From: Defluviitaleaceae bacterium
Lineage (GTDB): Bacteria > Bacillota > Clostridia > Lachnospirales > WRAX01
Direction of reading: 5' to 3'
NCBI GenBank assembly: GCA_009781815.1
Contig: WQVB01000019.1
Span: forward strand, 1-11,458
DNA length: 11,458 bases
Both the position numbers and the translations under genes were made by a program. Positions within the stretch are counted from its first letter, which is position 1. Every line of letters begins with the position of its first letter. The notes under the pieces were generated by a model. It was not told where the DNA came from and ran no database searches. It saw only the letters and a program-made list of their open reading frames with translations. Of this stretch, positions 1 through 6,558 are shown piece after piece.

Positions 1-2179
1 CTCTTTGCTCTAGCAGGTCTCTTGCAAAGCTTAGGGGTTGGCCTATTACGTCAGGCACAGCCACCAAGGGCGTCTCTCCATCTGGGGTAAGGTATAGCAC
101 CAAGTCAAAATCCATAGAAGCCCGCACGCCAGCGGGGGGGAACTGGGATAAAACTATATTGCCGCTGCCTGCTAAAGTGTAGCCACGGCCTGTAACGCCT
201 ATGGCGTTTATGGCTTGTTGCACGGGCAGGCCTACAAAGTTGCCTACAATCTCACTTTCGGGGATAGTTTCTTGCTGGGTTGCCCCCTCAAGGTCTGGGG
301 GGATGTTGTTAAGGCGGATGATTTCTTGCACCATTTCTCTATGCATTGTTAGGGTGTTGGTTGTGCCTGCAGAAAACACGGCTGGAGGCACTTCATGAAG
401 TAGTGTTAAAATCAGGTATTGTGGGTTTTCAAGGGGGAAGTAGCCTATGTATGATAAAGACCATGTAAAGCCAGGCTCTTCTTGCAGGCCTTGCTCTGCT
501 GTGCCTGTTTTGCCGCCTTGAGAGAAGCCGCTTATGGCGGCGCTGCGGGCGGTGCCTGCGGTTACCGTGTAGGCCATAGCACCACGCATCCAGTTAGAAA
601 CCTCCGCAGACACAACCTGCCTTTGCGGTGTTGTATCTTGAACAAATAGGCTGTTGTTGTTACCGTCAACAACTTGAGAGACCACGTGAGGCCGCACCAC
701 ATAACCCCCGTTTATAAGGGGTGCAAAAGATGCAACGGCCTGTAAAGGGGTTACGGTAAACCGCTGCCCAAAGGATGATGTGGCAAGCTCCGCTGGGTTA
801 AGCTCCGCTGGGGTAAAAACTAGACCTGGGTTTTCTCCAGGCAGGTCTATACCCGTTACGGTGCCAAAGCCAAAGTCTCTTTGATAATTCCAAAAATTTT
901 CTCTACCTATGGCTTCGGCAATATACATATGTGCTGTGTTGCAAGAAAGGGCGAGGGCTTGGGTAAGGTTTATAAGACCAAGGCCGCCTCTGCGGTAAGA
1001 TGAGCAACGTATGCGGTGGCCTGCAATATCTCTAAAGCCTCGGCAATAAAAGGTTTGGTTGGGTGATACAAGACCTAGGTCTAGTGCCTTTGCCATTGTT
1101 ATGGCTTTATAGGTGCTGCCAGGCTCAAATGTGCCTGAGATGTTAAAATTAGCCCAAATCCTAAACAGATAGTCTACAAACTCTTGAGATGTAGGGTCTA
1201 GGGTAGATAGATGCTCGGTTTGGTTGGTGGTTAAAGATGAAATAGAGGCAGGGTTGTTTGCGTCAAAGCTGGGGTATTGTGCCATGGCCAATATCTCCCC
1301 CGTGTGGGGGTTCATCACTATAACGGACCCATGCCCAGCCCTGCCCCCTGCCCAGCGGGCTACCACATCCTCCGCATAGCGTTGGATGTTAAGGTCTAGT
1401 GTTGTAACAATATTTGCACCATGTGTGGCTGCTATCCTGTCTGTGGATATGTTGCCGTCGGGGTTTACTGTTGTCATGTGGCGGCCTGAATAGCCTACAA
1501 GGAAGTTGTCGTATTGATGCTCTAGCCCCCACCACAAGCCCCTTTGAAAGCCTAAAATGGGGGCGGCAAGGTGGCTATGCACATAATTTCTGCGGCTTTG
1601 CTCTTCAAAGTGAATGTCTCTTGTGAAAAACCTGCGTTCATCTTGTCTAGCGAGATAATCTCTATCTGCTACCCAATCTTGAAAGTTAATCATTTGAGAA
1701 TAAGGCACTAGGCGTTGTATAACAAAATAGTGGGTATCTCTTGCTAGCATCTCCTCAATCTCAAGAGGAGACATCTCAAAGAAATCCCTAAAAATAGCCA
1801 TGTTGTGGTTAAACTCAACCTCGCCCCTTTGGTTTAACATTCGCACGTCTACAAAAATATTATAGGCAATAGAGCTCATAGCAAGGGTTTGAAAGTTTCT
1901 ATCGGTTATGCTGCCACGGTTTGGTGAGATAATCCTATCATCAGAGCCGTGGCGGTTTAGCACTTGGTTCATTGTTCTAATGGCATATTCTTGCCCTGCA
2001 AGGGTTTGCCAGCCATATATCTGCAAAAGAAAATAACCAAAAATAAAAGCAAAAACTATGGCCATTAAGGGCAGCTTATACCTTTGCCACCTCTTTGCCC
2101 TTTTTAAAGCTATTCGCCTTCTTTTTTGCTTTTCTATATATTCTTTTGTCATTATTTTTCTGGATGGGGGTTGGTTCAT
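1..2179 (-). CDS. Class B penicillin-binding protein (SpoVD/PBP2x-like transpeptidase) with PASTA domains, 3' end outside window
   Basis: This is a DD-transpeptidase that cross-links peptidoglycan, anchored on the outer face of the membrane. I translated 726 codons, open to the window edge. Residues 1-34 are basic and cytoplasmic, and about 35-56 form one membrane span. A dimerisation domain follows, with RGSITDRN near 80 and a GLEHQYD segment typical of class B PBPs. The catalytic motifs are all present: SxxK as STYK (Ser355, Lys358), SxN as SCN (Ser412) and KTGT (Lys557). A PASTA repeat spans about 643-700, and a second begins near 705 (VPDVIGQP). The start was chosen because GGGAGGT at 2191-2197, overlapping the stop of the upstream gene, precedes this ATG. 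It is the third gene of the rsmH operon, 9 bases after the ftsL-like gene. Position and PASTA domains fit SpoVD (sporulation) or a vegetative PBP2x/PBP2b; the sequence does not decide between them. Confidence 0.93.
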   Translation of the reverse strand, partial: MNQPPSRKIMTKEYIEKQKRRRIALKRAKRWQRYKLPLMAIVFAFIFGYFLLQIYGWQTLAGQEYAIRTMNQVLNRHGSDDRIISPNRGSITDRNFQTLAMSSIAYNIFVDVRMLNQRGEVEFNHNMAIFRDFFEMSPLEIEEMLARDTHYFVIQRLVPYSQMINFQDWVADRDYLARQDERRFFTRDIHFEEQSRRNYVHSHLAAPILGFQRGLWWGLEHQYDNFLVGYSGRHMTTVNPDGNISTDRIAATHGANIVTTLDLNIQRYAEDVVARWAGGRAGHGSVIVMNPHTGEILAMAQYPSFDANNPASISSLTTNQTEHLSTLDPTSQEFVDYLFRIWANFNISGTFEPGSTYKAITMAKALDLGLVSPNQTFYCRGFRDIAGHRIRCSSYRRGGLGLINLTQALALSCNTAHMYIAEAIGRENFWNYQRDFGFGTVTGIDLPGENPGLVFTPAELNPAELATSSFGQRFTVTPLQAVASFAPLINGGYVVRPHVVSQVVDGNNNSLFVQDTTPQRQVVSAEVSNWMRGAMAYTVTAGTARSAAISGFSQGGKTGTAEQGLQEEPGFTWSLSYIGYFPLENPQYLILTLLHEVPPAVFSAGTTNTLTMHREMVQEIIRLNNIPPDLEGATQQETIPESEIVGNFVGLPVQQAINAIGVTGRGYTLAGSGNIVLSQFPPAGVRASMDFDLVLYLTPDGETPLVAVPDVIGQPLSFARDLLEQR

Positions 2180-2188
2180 ATATTTTTG

Positions 2189-2665
2189 CTACCTCCCAAA
2201 TATAGATGAAAAAAGCCTTGAAAAAGATATGGTGTTTTGCGTAGGCACTACCTCTAACCCCTCTAAAACCACAGGCTGGCGAGGGGCGGCTATCTCCACC
2301 CTTTGAAAGCTTTCCGCAGGGGTCATGCCAAGCACGGTGATGGCATAATGCTCTATTTGGGCAAGGTCAAGGCTTGCATAAAGCTCAGTTTCACGGGCTA
2401 GGTTGCTCTGCTGTAGAGATGCCAGCTGGGCAGATGCGTTTTCAAGCTGCCTGTTGGCATAGCTAAAATCTGCATGGAGCATCATAAAAGTGATAATAGC
2501 CACAAACAAAGCCACTAAGGTAAAATACGAAAGTATATTGTGCCTATGCTTTACTTGGGTGTCTTGCACAAAAACGCCTCTTTGCCTTTTTCTAGGGGTG
2601 GGCGTTGGTTTTGGTGTGGGTGCTGGGCGATAATCTCTATTAGGCAGTTGTCTCGCAGCAGACAT
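2189..2665 (-). CDS. ftsL: FtsL/DivIC-like cell division protein
   Basis: This is a 158-residue bitopic membrane protein of the septum-assembly type. In the family, FtsL pairs with DivIC through an extracytoplasmic coiled coil and helps recruit septal wall synthases. The N-terminus is cytoplasmic, with a Pro/Thr-rich stretch (about 14-24) followed by basic residues. One membrane span covers about 44-63. A Gln/Leu/Ala-rich coiled coil covers about 68-98, followed by the typical ending IEHYAITVLGMTPAESFQ. The tail after about 130 is variable. It starts 15 bases after rsmH, with a purine-rich GAGAGGGA Shine-Dalgarno. Sequence conservation in this family is low, so the name rests on architecture and on the position between rsmH and the PBP gene. 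DivIC-type 'septum formation initiator' is the alternative label. Confidence 0.82.
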   Translation of the reverse strand: MSAARQLPNRDYRPAPTPKPTPTPRKRQRGVFVQDTQVKHRHNILSYFTLVALFVAIITFMMLHADFSYANRQLENASAQLASLQQSNLARETELYASLDLAQIEHYAITVLGMTPAESFQRVEIAAPRQPVVLEGLEVVPTQNTISFSRLFSSIFGR

Positions 2666-2680
2666 AATATCCCTCTCTTT

Positions 2681-3613
2681 CTATAGTTTTTCAGCAACAC
2701 GAAGCTTTGCACTTCTTGCTCTTGGGTTTATACTAAGCTCACTTTCACTTGGAGCTATAGGTTTTTTTGTTATTATATCAACTAAAGGTTTCTTGTTACA
2801 AACACACATAGGGAAGCCCCTAGGGCAGGCACAAGGGTTTTTCAAACTAGAAAAGGTATTTTTTACAATTCGGTCTTCAAGGGAGTGGAAGGTGATGATA
2901 CACAGCCTGCCGCCAGGTGCTAAGATATCTACAAAGTTTTTTATAGACTGCTCAATTATGCCAAGCTCGTTGTTAACCTCTATACGTATAGCTTGAAAGA
3001 CACGCTTGGCTGGGTGTGGGCCATCTTTTCTAGCTGCTTTTGGTATGGCGGCTTTTATAATATCCACCAGCTCAAAGCTTGTTTCTATTAGCTTTTCTTC
3101 TCGACGCTCTACAATAAACTTTGCAACTCGGGCGGACCACTTTTCTTCACCATAAGCAAGAAAAATCTCTTTAAGCTTGTCCTCTTTATAAAAATTAACC
3201 ACATCATAGGCAGATAAGGGCCGAGAGTTATCCATTCGCATATCTAACGGCCCATCGTTTTTATAAGAAAAGCCACGCCCGCCATCATCAAGCTGAAAAG
3301 ATGACACGCCAAGGTCTAAAATAACACCATCAGCAAGGCCTTTTGGCAAATGGGGCGTGATTGCATCTATCTGGCTAAAATTTGCCTTAACAATTTTAAC
3401 AACACCCTCAAAAGGGGCAAGCCTCACCTTGGCTTTTTCGATTGCAAAGTCGTCTTGGTCTACACCTATTAAAAGGCCGCTATCAAGCCTCTCTGCCACA
3501 TGAAAAGAATGACCGCCACCGCCTAAGGTACCGTCTATATACACCCCGCTTGGAGATATATTTAGATATTCAATTGTCTCTTTAAGCAAAACCGTCTCAT
3601 GTTTTAAATTCAT
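2681..3613 (-). CDS. rsmH: 16S rRNA (cytosine(1402)-N(4))-methyltransferase RsmH
   Basis: RsmH (formerly MraW) transfers a methyl group from S-adenosylmethionine to N4 of C1402 in the 16S rRNA P site. The 310-residue product has the family pattern: HETVLL at the start, the SAM-binding segment VYIDGTLGGGGHS (24-36), the acidic residue of GVDQDD (50-55), ILDLGVSS (98-105), then GRGFSY and DMRMD. Further on come KRVFQAIRIEVNNEL, ITFHSLEDR and a Cys-rich stretch (CACPRGFPMCVC) before a basic C-terminus. The frame stays open upstream to a Met codon at 3721. The family alignment places the start at 3613, where the residues before HETVLL match the usual length. No convincing Shine-Dalgarno precedes this ATG, and a promoter -10 lies only 6 bases upstream, so the mRNA may be leaderless. 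It is the first gene of the division operon. Confidence 0.97.
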   Translation of the reverse strand: MNLKHETVLLKETIEYLNISPSGVYIDGTLGGGGHSFHVAERLDSGLLIGVDQDDFAIEKAKVRLAPFEGVVKIVKANFSQIDAITPHLPKGLADGVILDLGVSSFQLDDGGRGFSYKNDGPLDMRMDNSRPLSAYDVVNFYKEDKLKEIFLAYGEEKWSARVAKFIVERREEKLIETSFELVDIIKAAIPKAARKDGPHPAKRVFQAIRIEVNNELGIIEQSIKNFVDILAPGGRLCIITFHSLEDRIVKNTFSSLKNPCACPRGFPMCVCNKKPLVDIITKKPIAPSESELSINPRARSAKLRVAEKL

Positions 3614-3619
3614 AAAAAT

Positions 3620-3648
3620 ATAATACCACACAATCTCAAAAAGCACAA
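3620..3648 (-). promoter_or_regulatory. Promoter of the rsmH division operon
   Basis: On the minus strand a -35 TTGTGC (3643-3648) and a -10 TATTAT (3620-3625) are separated by 17 bases. Only 6 bases lie between the -10 and the rsmH ATG, so the predicted transcription start falls at or next to the A of the start codon. A separate terminator upstream (3709-3738) supports an independent promoter here. The -35 is a weak match. Confidence 0.6.
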
Positions 3649-3654
3649 GCCTTT

Positions 3655-3686
3655 TGTGGAAAATTATGTGGAAAGATTGTGGAAAA
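3655..3686 (-). repeat. Three direct TTTTCCACA-type repeats upstream of the rsmH promoter
   Basis: On the minus strand TTTTCCACA (3678-3686), CTTTCCACA (3667-3675) and TTTTCCACA (3655-3663) recur with periods of 11 and 12 bases, just upstream of the -35. Two of them fit the relaxed DnaA-box consensus TTWTNCACA. On the other strand they read TGTGGAAAA, reminiscent of the GTGG-type repeats bound by MraZ. Which protein binds, if any, is inference. Confidence 0.5.
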
Positions 3687-3708
3687 TTTTTTGGTTTTTT
3701 ATGGCAAC

Positions 3709-3738
3709 AAAAAAGCTGCACCTTGATAAAAATGCAGC
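3709..3738 (-). terminator. Intrinsic terminator after the 259-codon gene
   Basis: On the minus strand a stem GCTGCA (3733-3738) pairs with TGCAGC (3715-3720) around a 12-base loop, followed by a run of T residues. It lies about 10 bases after the stop of the unidentified gene and separates that gene from the rsmH operon. Confidence 0.7.
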
Positions 3739-3748
3739 CTCAACAGAC

Positions 3749-4528
3749 CTAGCCTTCAAATTTTAGATATGTAACTTCCACATCATGAAACTTTATAAAA
3801 ATTTCATGACTCTCATAGTCTTTACAATAAACCAATGCATTATATCGAAATGTTCCATCAGGGTTAGCTATAACTTCACTTTGGTTTATTTCGCTATCAA
3901 AAACATTAAAGCTGTCATTAGAGATTAATTTAAACTTGCATACCATAGGTCCAGAATACAAGCCATTACCGAAGTGTGCAATAACACTAGAGCCTTCAAC
4001 CTTAAAAGACACTGAAGACTCATGCATGCTGCGATTTGATAACTTTTTTACCCCATCGCTATAGTCTCCATTTTTAATTGAACTCAAATCCCTCAATGAT
4101 GCCATTCTAGCCCTATAAAGAATCATATTAAATTCATCGCCATATTGCTTGATAATCTGGAATAAGCTTTCATCAAATTGACGAGGCTGTCCATCAACAT
4201 CATAAATATGCTTAGCTAATTCATCCCAAAAATATATACCCTCTCGAAAATGCTCCTTTATATGCCTGCGAAAATTTTCGACTACTATCTCCATCTTTTC
4301 GTCTTGAGTTGGGTTTAGCATGCTTAGATTAACATTAACAAAACCATTGACGGCTTCGGCATTTTGTATTAGGCGGTCGATTTCATCTTTATGACGCTCA
4401 CGAAAAGAATCTGGAAACAATGAAAAGTGCGAGCGTTCAATAATGCGAACATACTCCTCCATTGTTTCAAACGTATCGAAGTGCCAATAGAAAGCTGATG
4501 AATAATGCAGTTTATTTGAGCAAAGCAT
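3749..4528 (-). CDS. Unidentified 259-residue protein
   Basis: I do not recognise this protein family. No signal peptide or membrane span is visible. The N-terminal 150 residues or so are charged and probably helical (EEYVRIIERSHFSLF, RRHIKEHFREG). The C-terminal 90 residues look beta-rich, with many aromatic and hydroxylated residues (VSFKVEGSSVIAHFGNGLYSG, FRYNALVYCKDYESHEIF). The start is supported by a strong GAGGAGG about 6 bases before the ATG. The gene is visibly more A+T-rich than purB or glnN; one sampled line is about 27% G+C. It sits alone between tRNA-Trp and the division operon. Only about 42 bases separate it from the tRNA terminator, and I see no good promoter there, so it may depend on read-through from the tRNA promoter. 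Acquisition by transfer next to the tRNA is possible but unproven. Confidence 0.8.
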   Translation of the reverse strand: MLCSNKLHYSSAFYWHFDTFETMEEYVRIIERSHFSLFPDSFRERHKDEIDRLIQNAEAVNGFVNVNLSMLNPTQDEKMEIVVENFRRHIKEHFREGIYFWDELAKHIYDVDGQPRQFDESLFQIIKQYGDEFNMILYRARMASLRDLSSIKNGDYSDGVKKLSNRSMHESSVSFKVEGSSVIAHFGNGLYSGPMVCKFKLISNDSFNVFDSEINQSEVIANPDGTFRYNALVYCKDYESHEIFIKFHDVEVTYLKFEG

Positions 4529-4570
4529 TTACATCCTCCTCATAATCAATAAATGACTTTCTTACTTAAA

Positions 4571-4605
4571 ATAAAAAGCCCTGCAAATGTTGGATTTACA
4601 AGACT
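4571..4605 (-). terminator. Intrinsic terminator of tRNA-Trp
   Basis: On the minus strand a 12-bp stem (4594-4605 with 4577-4588) is fully paired when three G-U wobbles are allowed. The loop is 5 bases and a T-rich tract, TTTTATTTT, follows. It begins 9 bases after the tRNA discriminator base. Confidence 0.85.
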
Positions 4606-4614
4606 TTTAGGTTA

Positions 4615-4685
4615 CAGGGGTAGTAGGAATCGAACCCACACTAAAGGTTTTGGAGACCTCTGTCATGCCACTTGACCATACCCCT
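4615..4685 (-). tRNA. trnW: tRNA-Trp (anticodon CCA)
   Basis: The 71-base gene folds as a standard cloverleaf. The acceptor is AGGGGTA with TACCCCT (7 bp), and the discriminator base is G. The D stem is GTC/GAC. The anticodon arm is GAGGT, loop CTCCAAA, ACCTT, giving anticodon CCA for UGG codons. A 4-base variable loop precedes the T arm GTGGG, loop TTCGATT, CCTAC. The 3' CCA is not encoded, since the discriminator is followed by TAA, so it must be added after transcription. The gene has its own promoter and terminator. Confidence 0.97.
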
Positions 4686-4701
4686 ACATGACAACGAGAC
4701 A

Positions 4702-4730
4702 ATTTTATCAAAAAAAGCTACATTTGTCAA
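4702..4730 (-). promoter_or_regulatory. tRNA-Trp promoter
   Basis: On the minus strand a perfect -35 TTGACA (4725-4730) is separated by 17 bases from the -10 TAAAAT (4702-4707). The predicted transcription start is about 10 bases before the tRNA. This is a strong vegetative-sigma type promoter, as expected for a stable RNA. Confidence 0.87.
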
Positions 4731-4794
4731 GATATTTTTTTGAGATGTTGTGAGCGGGAATATAGCCCTTTTATCTTAAAAATGGATATAAAAC

Positions 4795-5070
4795 CTATGC
4801 ACACAACATTTGGATAGAGATGGATGTTTCAAAAGCGAACCAGAAAACCATGTAAAGCAAGCCAAGGGACGTGCCTGCAATAGAAAAGATGAAACCAAGC
4901 TTGCCTTTAGAAATAAAGGCGAGGAAGAGGCCTGTGCCACCGCAAAGAAGACCAATAAAGGCAGAGCCTACAAAGGGTGTCAAGAAAAAGATAATGGAAG
5001 CCAGGCCAAGGGCTAAAGATATAGCCGCCCTTGCCTGCTTGTTGTTTTGGGTTTTAGAATTTGCTATCAT
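4795..5070 (-). CDS. Small multi-span membrane protein
   Basis: This is a 91-residue hydrophobic protein with a short polar N-terminus (IANSKTQNNKQARAA) and probably three membrane segments at about 16-32, 35-53 and 58-80. They are linked by Gly-rich turns (GLLCGGTG) and a basic loop (SKGKLGF). The layout resembles DUF4190-type small membrane proteins, but I cannot assign it firmly. An AGGAGG (5079-5084) lies 8 bases before the ATG. It is the last gene of the tetR operon, 20 bases after the FMN-binding gene, so a partnership at the membrane with that protein is plausible but inferred. No convincing terminator follows in the gap to the tRNA promoter. Confidence 0.8.
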   Translation of the reverse strand: MIANSKTQNNKQARAAISLALGLASIIFFLTPFVGSAFIGLLCGGTGLFLAFISKGKLGFIFSIAGTSLGLLYMVFWFAFETSISIQMLCA

Positions 5071-5090
5071 GGCTTATTCCTCCTAAATAA

Positions 5091-5522
5091 TTAGTTTAAG
5101 CCGCTTTCAAGAGCGTTTTGGATGGCAGAAAGGATAACAAGGCTAGAGTTTGTTGCATTGGCCACAGTATCCACATTAAGGGATTGGGCTGCAACAACCC
5201 TAGGGGCAACAACTTCAGCATACACAGCGTCAGACCAGTTTCCGTGGCTATGTTCAAGAATAATAACATCAAGGATAACACCATTTTCAACAACAACATC
5301 AACCTCAGCAGAAACTAGGATAGAGTCAAAGAAACCGTTAAATGTGCCGTCTGCAACCCTAGACAAATCAGGTGTTTGTAGCTCTATTTCAGAAATGATG
5401 CGTCTGTATTGGGCAGTTTGTATTAAAAGCCTTGCTGCAAAAAACCCACCTACAGCCAAAACAGCCGCAACCCCAATGATGATACCTCTTTTTAAACCTT
5501 TAGACATTTTCTTCTTAGACAT
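5091..5522 (-). CDS. Membrane-anchored FMN-binding domain protein
   Basis: This is a 143-residue protein with a basic N-terminus, one membrane segment or uncleaved signal anchor at about 11-33, and an FMN-binding (FMN_bind) domain from about 57 to 140. The domain opens with DGTFNGFF and contains VDVVVENGVILDVIILEHSHG. It closes with VDTVANATNSS followed by a helix ending in QNAL, corresponding to the usual VDAVSGATxTS closing motif. In NqrC/RnfG relatives a Thr in SGAT carries covalent FMN. Here the residues before the corresponding Thr124 are Ala-Asn instead of Ser-Gly, so covalent attachment is uncertain. The reading frame extends upstream to 5624. The start at 5522 is chosen because AAGGAG precedes it, the upstream extension overlaps tetR, and the protein then begins with a normal anchor. 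An extracytoplasmic electron-transfer role is inferred from the family. Confidence 0.87.
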   Translation of the reverse strand: MSKKKMSKGLKRGIIIGVAAVLAVGGFFAARLLIQTAQYRRIISEIELQTPDLSRVADGTFNGFFDSILVSAEVDVVVENGVILDVIILEHSHGNWSDAVYAEVVAPRVVAAQSLNVDTVANATNSSLVILSAIQNALESGLN

Positions 5523-5556
5523 AATAATTTCTCCTTTTAATTTTAAGTTTTTTATT

Positions 5557-6183
5557 TTAGTTTGATTGAAGGGAGCGGAGCAAAAGGTTGAAGCCATTTT
5601 GCATAAACTCTTCTTTTGAGGCATTTGTTTTGTGCCAAATGTATTTTTCTTTGTTGTGGGCTAGGGATATTATGCCGCAAATGGCTCCCCACAGGGCAAA
5701 GGTAGTTTGGAATGACGGGGCAGCTTCGTTTTGTATATTGCCGCTTTCTATATTGGCTTTCAAATAGCCTTCAATCAAGCTATTTATCTCTTCGCCTATC
5801 TCATAAATTTGAAACAACACCGTGCTTTCTTCATCTTCTGCGATTTTGATTTCACCTAAAATACTTTCAAAATAGGCTGGGTTGCCTTCATAAAACTTTG
5901 AAACCGTGTTGCAAATTGCGAAAAAGCTGTCTGGAAACTTTTCTACATGATGGAATGTTTTTTCTATGCCATCTTTGAGTAGTGTAAAATATTCTAAAAC
6001 GATGTGGTCAAATATTTCATCTTTGCTTTTGAAATAAACATAGATGGTGGATTTGCTACAATCTGCTTTTTTTGCAATATCATCCATTGTTGTTTGGGGT
6101 ATGCCCTTTTCTTCAAATAATTCTTTAGCTGCGGATAGTATATTGCTGCGGTTAAATTCAGATAAACGCTCCTTTTTACTCAT
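5557..6183 (-). CDS. TetR/AcrR-family transcriptional regulator
   Basis: This 208-residue protein has the N-terminal TetR helix-turn-helix: ILSAAKELFEEKG (about 15-27), then TTMDDIAKKADCSKSTIYVYFKSK (31-54), with the recognition helix around SKSTIYVYF. The C-terminal part is an all-helical ligand-binding and dimerisation domain with no recognisable specificity. AAAGGAG lies 7 bases before the ATG. It is first in an operon with the FMN-binding protein (34-base gap) and the small membrane protein. The arrangement suggests it represses its own operon and responds to a small molecule or envelope signal, but neither ligand nor operator is known. Confidence 0.93.
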   Translation of the reverse strand: MSKKERLSEFNRSNILSAAKELFEEKGIPQTTMDDIAKKADCSKSTIYVYFKSKDEIFDHIVLEYFTLLKDGIEKTFHHVEKFPDSFFAICNTVSKFYEGNPAYFESILGEIKIAEDEESTVLFQIYEIGEEINSLIEGYLKANIESGNIQNEAAPSFQTTFALWGAICGIISLAHNKEKYIWHKTNASKEEFMQNGFNLLLRSLQSN

Positions 6184-6207
6184 TTTTCATCTCCTTTCGT
6201 ACTCTTG

Positions 6208-6244
6208 GTATATATATAATACTATAAGTTTGATTTAATGTCAA
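6208..6244 (-). promoter_or_regulatory. Promoter of the tetR operon with possible operator
   Basis: On the minus strand a perfect -35 TTGACA (6239-6244) is separated by 17 bases from the -10 TATTAT (6216-6221). The predicted start is about 25 bases before the tetR ATG. An imperfect 15-bp palindrome with ends GTAT and ATAC (6208-6222) covers the -10 and start site and could be the TetR operator. It is very A+T-rich, so it is weak evidence. Confidence 0.8.
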
Positions 6245-6267
6245 CCCCTTTTTAAATTTTTTTTGTT

Positions 6268-6293
6268 CTCGTCATCCCGTGTTCACGTTAATC
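6268..6293. repeat. Remnant of the palindromic repeat family, left member of a distant inverted pair
   Basis: The segment begins CTCGTCATCCCGTG and matches the reverse complement of 9707-9732 at 24 of 26 bases. After TCACGTTA the following ATCTAATT resembles the inside edge of element 6309-6406, so this looks like a degraded left end of that family. The pair brackets glnN and the acetyltransferase gene. Confidence 0.7.
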
Positions 6294-6308
6294 TAATTTG
6301 CCCCCTAC

Positions 6309-6406
6309 CGTCATCCCGTGCTTGACACGGGATCTAATTGGGGCAGGGCAGGCTTAGTTGGGTGTCCACTATCATACATAGATCCCGTGTCAAGCATGGG
6401 ATGACG
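6309..6406. repeat. 98-bp palindromic element, copy 1
   Basis: Terminal inverted repeats of 28 bp (6309-6336 and 6379-6406) match at 27 of 28 positions. Each terminal repeat is itself a hairpin: on the left, ATCCCGTG and CACGGGAT around the loop CTTGA; on the right, around TCAAG. The 42-bp core differs from the core of the copy at 8832-8929 at only five positions and contains a small central hairpin (TGG, GTGT, CCA). No coding potential, flanking target duplication or transposase is visible. It lies between the glnN terminator and the tetR promoter. Confidence 0.9.
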
Positions 6407-6432
6407 TGTCCCACGCTTGACACGGATAACGA
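6407..6432. repeat. Degenerate repeat end next to copy 1
   Basis: The segment contains CCACGCTTGACACGG, which resembles the hairpin end of the adjacent 98-bp element with several changes, and closes with AACGAC. It is probably a decayed copy of the same family, nested against the intact one. Confidence 0.45.
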
Positions 6433-6507
6433 CACTTGGGTTTGTTTCGCTACAAATACGAGATTGGCTTAGAGTAAACCATAGCGAGATAGATACGATG
6501 GGTAGCA

Positions 6508-6544
6508 ACAAAAAATCGGCGGGCTAATTTTAGCATCCACCGAT
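6508..6544 (-). terminator. Intrinsic terminator of glnN
   Basis: On the minus strand ATCGGTGG (6537-6544) pairs with CCGCCGAT (6515-6522), including one G-U pair. This is extended by an inner GCTA/TAGC stem with an AAAT loop and followed by TTTTTT. It starts about 15 bases after the glnN stop codon. Confidence 0.9.
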
Positions 6545-6558
6545 GAGCTTCATCTATA

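Noticed and set aside
3614..3721. Longer rsmH start at 3721
   Set aside because: The extra 36 residues are unlike any RsmH, cross the promoter and the TTTTCCACA array, and overlap the upstream terminator.
4748..4762. TTGTGAGCGGGAAT, resembling the left half of the lac operator
   Set aside because: There is no matching second half, no LacI-type gene nearby, and it lies in a gap after an operon end. It is a chance match.
5523..5624. Longer start for the FMN-binding protein
   Set aside because: It would overlap the tetR coding region and bury the membrane anchor; a good Shine-Dalgarno precedes the start at 5522.
6309..6406. Insertion sequence or autonomous transposon
   Set aside because: It is only 98 bp, with no transposase reading frame and no flanking target duplication that I can see. 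It is at most a non-autonomous element.
6311..6511. 66-codon minus-strand ORF in the glnN-tetR gap
   Set aside because: It reads through the palindromic element and the base of the glnN terminator, has no ribosome binding site, and its sequence is a translation of repeats.
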